In this document: piece after piece, positions 23,603-29,718 of the stretch
How the letters are laid out: every line of letters starts with the position of its first letter
Position numbering within the stretch: the stretch's first letter is position 1
Source: SVQP01 sp045658965
Lineage (GTDB): Bacteria; Bacillota; Clostridia; Oscillospirales; CAG-272
Direction: 5' to 3'
Assembly (NCBI GenBank): GCA_045658965.1
Contig: JAZOVZ010000010.1
Span: 1 to 29,718, forward strand
Length of the DNA: 29,718 nt
Position numbers and translations under genes: made by a program
The notes under the pieces: model-generated
Told to the model about the DNA's origin: nothing
The model's input: the letters and a program-made list of their open reading frames with translations, nothing else
Database searches by the model: none

Positions 23603-24304
23603 ATGGCATTTATTGAATTTGACAAGGTCAGTAAAATATACCGCACGGGGCAGGTCGAGATCGCTGCCTTGCGCGAGGCGTCCTTCCAGATCGAAAAGGG
23701 CGAGATCTGCGTCATCGTCGGCGAAAGCGGTGCCGGCAAGACCACGCTGCTCAACATTCTGGGCGGCATGGATACGCTGAGTGGCGGCAGCGTACGCTTT
23801 GACGGCAAGAACGTGGACGCATTTACGGTCAGACAGCTTTCCGAATACCGCCGCCGCGAGGTGGGATTTGTGTTCCAGTTTTATAATCTGATCGGCAACC
23901 TGACCGCGCTTGAAAACGTTGAGATGGCTGCAAGGCTGGAAAAGGGCTCGCTTTCCCCCGAGCAGGTTTTGCGCGAGGTTGGACTTGGTGACCGCATGCA
24001 AAATTTCCCCGCTCAGCTTTCGGGCGGTGAGCAGCAGCGCGTTTCCATTGCGCGTGCACTTGTGAAAAACCCCAAGCTGCTGCTTTGCGACGAGCCGACG
24101 GGCGCACTTGACTACGAAACCGGCAAGACCATCCTTTCACTTTTGCAGCGTTCCTGCCGCGAGAGAGGCACCACGGTCGTGATCATCACGCACAACCAGG
24201 CACTCTGCCCCATGGCTGACCGCGTCATTCGCGTCAAAAACGGCAAGGTCAAGAGTTGTGAATGCAACTCTACCCCCACCCCGATCGAGCAGATCGAGTG
24301 GTAA
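23603..24304 (+). CDS. ABC transporter ATPase, MacB/LolD type
   Basis: The 233-aa product has Walker A GESGAGKTT (residues 40-48), a Q-loop in VFQFYNLI near 90, the signature LSGGEQQR near 141, Walker B with DEPTGALD near 165, and a switch His in VIITHN near 197. Its length and motifs match the ATPases that drive FtsX-type permeases (LolD, MacB, BceA and relatives). The ATG at 23603 follows TGAGGT; the TTG codon upstream is not favoured. The permease gene starts 36 nt downstream, so the two form a transporter. Family members export peptides, lipids or antibiotics, or sense envelope stress; the substrate here is unknown. Confidence 0.96.
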   Translation: MAFIEFDKVSKIYRTGQVEIAALREASFQIEKGEICVIVGESGAGKTTLLNILGGMDTLSGGSVRFDGKNVDAFTVRQLSEYRRREVGFVFQFYNLIGNLTALENVEMAARLEKGSLSPEQVLREVGLGDRMQNFPAQLSGGEQQRVSIARALVKNPKLLLCDEPTGALDYETGKTILSLLQRSCRERGTTVVIITHNQALCPMADRVIRVKNGKVKSCECNSTPTPIEQIEW

Positions 24305-24340
24305 AATTCATCATCTTACGTTTTTCGTTTTGGAGGTCAT

Positions 24341-27300
24341 ATGAAACATCCCTTTGGGAGAGCGGCGTGGCGCGAGATCAAAGCGCACCCCGGCAGATAC
24401 CTCGCCATCCTTGCCATCGTGGCATTGGGCGTAGGCTTTTACGCGGGGCTCTTTGTGATCGAGGACGCCATGCTGAATACCGCAAACAGCTATATAGTCG
24501 AATATAATCTGTACGACTTCTCGGTATCGACCACGTTGGGACTTTACGAGGAAGACGTTGCGCAGCTTGCAGGGCTGGATGGCATCAAGCACGCGGAGGG
24601 TGTGATCGCTGCCGACGCCATGTGTCAAGGCAACACAGACAGCGAGCAGATCCTGCACTTTATGAGCATTCCGGAAAAGATCGCTCTGCCCGAATTGGTC
24701 GCGGGCAGCATGCCGCAAAGCAGCGACCAATGCCTTGCTGACAGCAATCGCTATACCGAGGACGATATCGGCAAAAAGATCACGCTCAAGGATGCAGACG
24801 CAGACACCTTTGCGCACACCGAATACACCATCGTGGGCATTGCCAACTCCGTGGAATTCATCAATTACCAGCGTGGCAGCACCTCGCTGGGCGGCGGATC
24901 GGTTACGTCCTTCTGCTATATTCCGCGCGACGGATTTTCCGCAGAATACTTCACCTCGGTACATCTCAGAGCAGATACCGATGCATATATTTACTCCGAC
25001 GACTACCGCGACGCGATCCAATCGCTCAAGCAAAGCGTAACGGACAAGCTGGACGAGCTGGCACATGCGCGCGGCATTATTTTGATCGAGCAGGCGCACG
25101 CCGAGATCGCCAAGGGCGTTGCCGCTTACGAGCAAGGCAAGATCGATCTTGCAAAGGCACGCAAGGATGCAGATAAGCAATTTGCAGACGCCCTGAAGCA
25201 GCTCGAGGACGGCCGCAAGCAGCTCGAGGCAGGCAAAGAGGAGCTTGCCGAAATGGAAAGAAAGCTGGAGATCGCGATCCCCAAGGCACAGGCGGAGCTG
25301 GACGCCGCCATTGCCGAGTCCGACAAGCTGCTGGCGCAAGCCGACGCGCTTGCCAACACCGTGGATTACGACAAATATCTGGAAGTCACCGATGCACTCA
25401 AGCAGTTGGAACAGGCACGCGTCAACCTAAAAAAGCTGATCAAAGAGCAGCCCGACAACGAGGAGTACCCCGCGCTGCTTGTGCGCGTTGAGCAAAAGCA
25501 GCAGGATATTGTAAACGAATACGCGCTGCTGCTTGCTACCATGAGCGAATACCACGATCTGCGCACCAAGGCGCAGGATATTCGCGATACCGCACAAAAG
25601 GCATTTGACAATCTCGACCTTGCCTCCAGAGGCTTGATCACCATGAAAAAGCTGGAGATCACCGATGCCGAGACCGATCTGACCATTGGCGAAAAGAAGC
25701 TGGCATCCGAGCGCATCAAGGCAGATCGTGAATTTGACAAGGCGGAAAAAGCATTGGAGGACGCGCTGGATCAGCTCAAGCTGCCCGACGACATGGATGC
25801 ATTGACCTCCCCCAAATCGTTCGTACTGACGCGTGACGAAAACGTCGGATACGCCAGCATGGAAGCCGACTCCACCATTATCTCGGGTGTGGTCGTGGTC
25901 TTCCCCGTATTCTTCGTGCTGGTAGCTGCACTGGTCTGCTCCACCGTCATGACCCGTATGGTTGAGGACGAGCGCACCTCGCTTGGCACGCTCAAAGCCC
26001 TTGGCTACGGCAAGCGCGAGCTCATGGCAAAATATCTGATCTACGCAGGCTCTGCCTCGCTGATCGGCTCCGTGCTCGGCTTTTTCATCGGCACCTTCGC
26101 CCTGCCGCGCGTGCTGTGGCTGGCGTACATGCTGATGTACGACTTTACAGATTCCCTGCAATACGTATTCAACCCCGTACTGCTGGCAGCGTGCGTCACC
26201 GTTGCACTTGCCTGCTGCATGGGCACGGCAGCGGTATGTGTGCTGGGCGCGGCAAAGCAAATGCCCGCGCAGCTCATGCGTCCGCGCGTCGGGGTTTCCG
26301 GAAAGCGCGTGTTCTTTGAGCGCATCACCCTGCTTTGGAAGCCGCTTCCGTTCCTTTCCAAGGTTGCCCTGCGCAACATCTGGAGATATAAAAAGCGTCT
26401 TCTGGTCATGATACTGGGCATTGGCGGCAGCACCGCGCTGCTGGTTGCGGGATACGGTCTTGCCGATTCCATCAAGCCGCTGGCAGATTACCAATTTGAG
26501 AACATTTCGCTTTACGATTACGAGATCACCTTTAAGGATCCGCTCGATGCCGATGCGATTGCCGCATTTACCGAGCGCAACACAGACAAGATCGGCAGCA
26601 TGATGACCATGCACCAATCCGAGCAAAGCGTTGAGGGCGAGCACGGCAGCCACACGGCAACCCTGCACGTTTGCGACAGCCTTGAGGGCTATATCGCGCT
26701 GACGCTGAACGAAAAAACCGTTGCATTCCCCGCACAGGGAGAGGTGGTCATCAATACTCGCCTTGCAGACAACCTGAAGGTGCGTGTGGGCGACACGCTC
26801 ACGCTGCACACCGAGGACGGCAACGTCGAAGCAACCGTGAGCGGTATCGTGGACAACTACATGAGCAACGTAGCGTATCTGTCCACCGCGACCTATGAGA
26901 GCGCAACGGGCAAGCTGCCCGAGATCAAGACCGCGCTGCTCTTTGCTCCCCAAGGTGCGGAGATCGACCGCACGGCAGCCGCTTTGCGCGGGGACGAGGC
27001 AGTAGCCTATCTTGAATCGGGTGCTGACACGCAAAGCATGCTGGAGAATATGATGCAGAGCATGAATTACGTTGTCATCGTAGTCATTATCTGCGCAGGC
27101 GCACTTGCCTATATCGTACTGTTCAATCTGACCAATATCAACATCACCGAACGCACGCGCGAGATCGCAACGCTGCGCGTCATCGGGCTTTACCGAGGTG
27201 AGACCCGCAGATACGTCATGACCGAAAACTACGTGCTCTCGGTCATAGGCGCGCTGCTGGGTATGCCCGCAGGCGTGCTTTTGCACCGCTACGTCATGTC

Positions 27301-27463
27301 GCAGATCGTGCTGGACTCCATTTCCTTCCCCAGAGTCATCAATTGGCAAAGCTTTGTCTATTCCTTCATCTTGACCGTGCTGTTTGCCATGCTGGTGGGA
27401 CTTGCCCTGCGTCCGCGCATTGACCGCATCGATATGGCGGAATCACTCAAATCCGTTGAATAA
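24341..27463 (+). CDS. FtsX-type ABC permease with a long extracytoplasmic coiled coil
   Basis: The 1040-aa product has one N-terminal membrane segment (about 22-42), then a large outside region. Residues about 245-490 are a heptad-rich Ala/Glu/Lys/Gln coiled coil (AKARKDADKQFADALKQLED and similar). Three membrane segments at about 510-640 form the first FtsX domain and end near MPAQLMRPR. A further segment lies near 683-703, a second outside domain at about 710-900, and three C-terminal segments at about 907, 964 and 1004 form the second FtsX domain. GGAGG precedes the start. Together with the ATPase it makes a complete mechanotransmission-type transporter. The long coiled coil may span part of the wall or contact an extracellular partner. 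Confidence 0.94.
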   Translation: MKHPFGRAAWREIKAHPGRYLAILAIVALGVGFYAGLFVIEDAMLNTANSYIVEYNLYDFSVSTTLGLYEEDVAQLAGLDGIKHAEGVIAADAMCQGNTDSEQILHFMSIPEKIALPELVAGSMPQSSDQCLADSNRYTEDDIGKKITLKDADADTFAHTEYTIVGIANSVEFINYQRGSTSLGGGSVTSFCYIPRDGFSAEYFTSVHLRADTDAYIYSDDYRDAIQSLKQSVTDKLDELAHARGIILIEQAHAEIAKGVAAYEQGKIDLAKARKDADKQFADALKQLEDGRKQLEAGKEELAEMERKLEIAIPKAQAELDAAIAESDKLLAQADALANTVDYDKYLEVTDALKQLEQARVNLKKLIKEQPDNEEYPALLVRVEQKQQDIVNEYALLLATMSEYHDLRTKAQDIRDTAQKAFDNLDLASRGLITMKKLEITDAETDLTIGEKKLASERIKADREFDKAEKALEDALDQLKLPDDMDALTSPKSFVLTRDENVGYASMEADSTIISGVVVVFPVFFVLVAALVCSTVMTRMVEDERTSLGTLKALGYGKRELMAKYLIYAGSASLIGSVLGFFIGTFALPRVLWLAYMLMYDFTDSLQYVFNPVLLAACVTVALACCMGTAAVCVLGAAKQMPAQLMRPRVGVSGKRVFFERITLLWKPLPFLSKVALRNIWRYKKRLLVMILGIGGSTALLVAGYGLADSIKPLADYQFENISLYDYEITFKDPLDADAIAAFTERNTDKIGSMMTMHQSEQSVEGEHGSHTATLHVCDSLEGYIALTLNEKTVAFPAQGEVVINTRLADNLKVRVGDTLTLHTEDGNVEATVSGIVDNYMSNVAYLSTATYESATGKLPEIKTALLFAPQGAEIDRTAAALRGDEAVAYLESGADTQSMLENMMQSMNYVVIVVIICAGALAYIVLFNLTNINITERTREIATLRVIGLYRGETRRYVMTENYVLSVIGALLGMPAGVLLHRYVMSQIVLDSISFPRVINWQSFVYSFILTVLFAMLVGLALRPRIDRIDMAESLKSVE

Positions 27464-27486
27464 TTTTTTACAAGGAGATAAAACCA

Positions 27487-29280
27487 ATGACAAACGTAAG
27501 AGCAGAAATTCCCGCAAAATACAAGTGGGATATGACCAACATCTACAAGACCGAGCAGGATTTTGACGCGGACTATCAAAAGGCTGCCGATATGATCGCA
27601 GCGTTCCCTGCACACGCCTCCACCATGAGTGAGAGCGCACAGGGTCTGCTTTCCATGTTCGAGGATATGACCGCTATGATGCGCGTTGTAGAAAAGCTTT
27701 ATATGTACGCACACCTCTCCTCGGATGCCGACACCACCGATAACCATTACCTTGCACTCATGGGCAAGATGCGCAACCTGTTCAACAAGCTGAGCGTTGC
27801 CGCATTCTTCGTCACCCCTGCGCTGATCCGTCTGGACGAGGCAAAGGTAGCGGCTTGGATGGAGGAATGCCCCGCTCTGCGCGAGTTTGAGCGCGACATC
27901 TGGCTTGCACAGCGCGAAAAGCCCCACACCCTTTCCGACGAGTGCGAAAAGCTGATGGCTGACATTTCCGCAGGCATGGGTGCCGCTGCAAACGTGCGCT
28001 CCATTTTTGCCAACGCAGACCTGCAGTTCGGTAAGATCAAGGACGAGAACGGCAAGATGGTACAGCTCAACGATGCAACCTACGTTTCCAAGCTGATGTC
28101 CTCCGATCGCCGCGTACGCCGCGCAGCATTTACCACGCTTTACAAGACCTACACCCAGTTTGGCAACACCTTTGCAACGCTGTACAACGCATACGTCAAG
28201 GAAAGAACCACCGCAGCACGCGTGCGCGGCTACGCGGACAGCCTGACCGCATCCGTTTTCCGTGACGAGGTCACGCCCGAGATCTACAACAATCTGATCA
28301 ACACGGTCAGCGAAAATCTGAACGTGCTGTTTGATTACTATGCAATCAAGAAGAAGTCGCTGGGTCTTTCCAAGCTGCATCTTTACGATATCTATACGCC
28401 TCTGATCGCAGAGTGCGAAAAGGAATACTCCTTTGAAGAAGCAACCGAAGAGGTGCTCAAGACGGTTGAGATCTTCGGTGCGGAATATCACGACACCCTG
28501 GAAAAGGGCATCAAGGAGCAGAACTGGGTTGACGTTTACCCCTCTCGCGGCAAGCGCGGCGGTGCTTACAGCTCGGGCTGCTACGACACTCAGCCTTATA
28601 TGCTGCTCAACTTTGTGGGCACGCTGGATAACGTTTCCACCTTTGCACACGAATCCGGTCACTCCATGCACTCCTACTTCTCCCGTCAGTACAACGCACC
28701 CCAGAACTCCAGCTACACCATTTTCGTAGCAGAGGTTGCATCCACCGTCAATGAGCTCTTGTTCTGCCACCGCAAGCTGCGCGAGAGCGACAGCAAGCAA
28801 GAAAAGCTGGCGATCCTGAATCAGATCATGGAGACCTACAAGGGTACCTTGTACAGACAGACCATGTTTGCAGAGTTTGAAAAGACCGCACACGCAATGG
28901 TCGAGGGCGGCGCAACGCTGACCAAGGACGTGCTTTGCAAGACCTACTACGATATCGTTTGCAAGTACTTTGGTCCCGACGTTGTCTGCGACAAGGAGAT
29001 CGCAAACGAGTGGATGAGAATTCCTCACTTCTACACCAACTTCTACGTTTACAAGTACGCAACCTGCATCTCGGCTGCATCCACCATCGTGCACCGCATT
29101 GAGACCGAGGGTGAGGAATACATCGGCAAGTACATTGACTTCCTCAAGTGCGGCGGCTCCAAGTCTCCTCTGGACAGCCTTTTGGTTGCAGGCATTGACA
29201 TGCGCGATCCTCAGGTCGTCAAGAACGCAATCAACGACTTTGCTGCCACCATTGCGCAGTACAAGGAGCTGGCTGAGTAA
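27487..29280 (+). CDS. pepF: Oligoendopeptidase F (M3 zinc metallopeptidase)
   Basis: The 597-aa product has the normal M3B length. The zinc site is H388-E389-S-G-H392 in FAHESGHSMHSYFS, and E423 in EVASTVNELL is a plausible third ligand. N-terminal helices (about 10-190) match the oligopeptidase F N-terminal domain. Known role: cytoplasmic cleavage of peptides of roughly 7-17 residues for amino-acid recycling. Ribosome site AAGGAG lies 10 nt upstream. It follows the ABC permease by 23 nt and could be read through from the transporter promoter, since I see no terminator between. The small unknown gene 3 nt downstream is coupled to it. Confidence 0.97.
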   Translation: MTNVRAEIPAKYKWDMTNIYKTEQDFDADYQKAADMIAAFPAHASTMSESAQGLLSMFEDMTAMMRVVEKLYMYAHLSSDADTTDNHYLALMGKMRNLFNKLSVAAFFVTPALIRLDEAKVAAWMEECPALREFERDIWLAQREKPHTLSDECEKLMADISAGMGAAANVRSIFANADLQFGKIKDENGKMVQLNDATYVSKLMSSDRRVRRAAFTTLYKTYTQFGNTFATLYNAYVKERTTAARVRGYADSLTASVFRDEVTPEIYNNLINTVSENLNVLFDYYAIKKKSLGLSKLHLYDIYTPLIAECEKEYSFEEATEEVLKTVEIFGAEYHDTLEKGIKEQNWVDVYPSRGKRGGAYSSGCYDTQPYMLLNFVGTLDNVSTFAHESGHSMHSYFSRQYNAPQNSSYTIFVAEVASTVNELLFCHRKLRESDSKQEKLAILNQIMETYKGTLYRQTMFAEFEKTAHAMVEGGATLTKDVLCKTYYDIVCKYFGPDVVCDKEIANEWMRIPHFYTNFYVYKYATCISAASTIVHRIETEGEEYIGKYIDFLKCGGSKSPLDSLLVAGIDMRDPQVVKNAINDFAATIAQYKELAE

Positions 29281-29283
29281 GAT

Positions 29284-29616
29284 ATGGGACTTTTCAAGAG
29301 GATCTTCAAGCCCAAGAAACCCGATTCCAAGCGTTTCCGCCGCGAGATGGCGGAGCAGATGTGCGGTCACCATATCCGTTACGTAACCGAAAAGCGCAAC
29401 GGTGTTGACGAAGTGATCGGACGAAACGGTGGGCTCAACATCCGCGACGACGAGCTTTTGGTATTTGCCAGCGCAGACGTCATCTTCCGTTGCAAGATCG
29501 ACGACATGCAGGCTTGGGAGCTGCTTAGCAAGGACGGTGTAGTCATCACCGCCCCCGACCTGGAGCACGGCGGCGTGGAGAGAACCATTATCGTATTTTA
29601 CGTATATTACCGTTAA
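29284..29616 (+). CDS. Small conserved-looking protein coupled to pepF
   Basis: The 110-aa product starts 3 nt after the pepF stop, with no own ribosome site beyond AAGGAG about 20 nt upstream, so translation is probably coupled. The N-terminus is strongly basic (LFKRIFKPKKPDSKRFRR). It continues with GHHIRYVTEKRN, IGRNGGLNIRDDELLVF and FRCKIDDMQAWELLS, and ends in FYVYYR. No membrane segment, cysteine pair or enzyme motif is visible. I do not recognise it. A terminator hairpin follows at 29624-29653, so the pair ends the transcript. Confidence 0.82.
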   Translation: MGLFKRIFKPKKPDSKRFRREMAEQMCGHHIRYVTEKRNGVDEVIGRNGGLNIRDDELLVFASADVIFRCKIDDMQAWELLSKDGVVITAPDLEHGGVERTIIVFYVYYR

Positions 29617-29623
29617 ATAGCTT

Positions 29624-29653
29624 AACACCCCTGCCGCACGCGGCAGGGGTGTT
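29624..29653 (+). terminator. Terminator after the pepF-linked gene
   Basis: A 14-bp perfect stem (29624-29637 with 29640-29653) around two loop bases is followed by TTTC. The T run is short, so efficiency is uncertain. No gene is visible from here to the right edge. Confidence 0.82.
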
Positions 29654-29718
29654 TCACGTCTTGCTCGACCGCCACCACACAAACAACCCATTTTGAGAGT
29701 TTTTGCGTCGCTTTTTGC

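Noticed and set aside
25427..27349. 640-aa minus-strand open frame
   Set aside because: It is a shadow of the ABC permease; the composition is His- and Gln-rich as expected of an antisense frame.
27358..29691. 777-aa minus-strand open frame
   Set aside because: It lies wholly opposite pepF, which has the HESGH site and a good ribosome site. The frame has no family features and is kept open by codon bias on the other strand.

Overview
The window reads as chromosomal DNA of an uncultured member of Bacillota, class Clostridia, probably a gut lineage. The reasons are the strong AAGGAGG-type ribosome sites, near-consensus sigma-A promoters, a redox chaperone hslO, a YerC/TrpR-type regulator, PepF, and a MoxR/DUF58/VWA operon typical of Gram-positive genomes. 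Coding DNA is moderately GC-rich. Three stretches (about 14.0-15.2, 15.6-17.2 and 21.1-21.9 kb) are visibly more AT-rich or repeat-rich. Family or genus cannot be fixed from the sequence alone.

Layout. 1-75 is an array of tiny hairpins, followed by a terminator. 116-12861 (minus strand) is one long operon. In order of transcription it encodes a membrane protein, a MoxR AAA+ ATPase, a DUF58 protein, a BatA-like VWA membrane protein, a second membrane protein with two VWA domains, a Cys-cluster lipoprotein, and a large lipoprotein with eight His/Cys/Asp repeats. A perfect consensus promoter (12924-12952) precedes it. A divergent promoter drives a TIM-barrel sugar-isomerase-like gene (13077-13928). 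An AT-rich GIY-YIG nuclease-like gene follows (14000-15151).

15.2-17.6 kb holds two minus-strand tRNA operons: Asp-Gly, and Val-Asp-Phe-Gly. Their Asp and Gly genes are identical and their promoters nearly so. Between them lies a Sel1-repeat gene bracketed by a perfect 30-bp inverted repeat. Structured repeats of about 170 bp sit opposite the tRNA-Gly terminators. Two of these copies differ in sequence in one arm but keep the hairpin by compensatory changes.

17.7-19.76 kb (minus) is a small operon: YerC-like regulator, SAM methyltransferase, hslO. Divergently, 20002-21090 encodes an HTH-XRE regulator with a TPR-like C-terminal part. 21.1-21.94 kb is a repeat-rich gap with one small membrane-protein gene. 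21.94-23.4 kb (minus) holds two genes of unknown function. A divergent plus-strand run follows: an ABC ATPase with its FtsX-type permease, then oligoendopeptidase F, and a small unknown gene coupled to it.

How they work together (inference). The MoxR operon looks like a cell-envelope assembly or remodelling machine: a cytoplasmic AAA+ chaperone with membrane VWA partners, co-expressed with two surface lipoproteins rich in potential metal ligands. That pairing, and the structured repeats facing the tRNA-Gly terminators, are the two most unusual things here.
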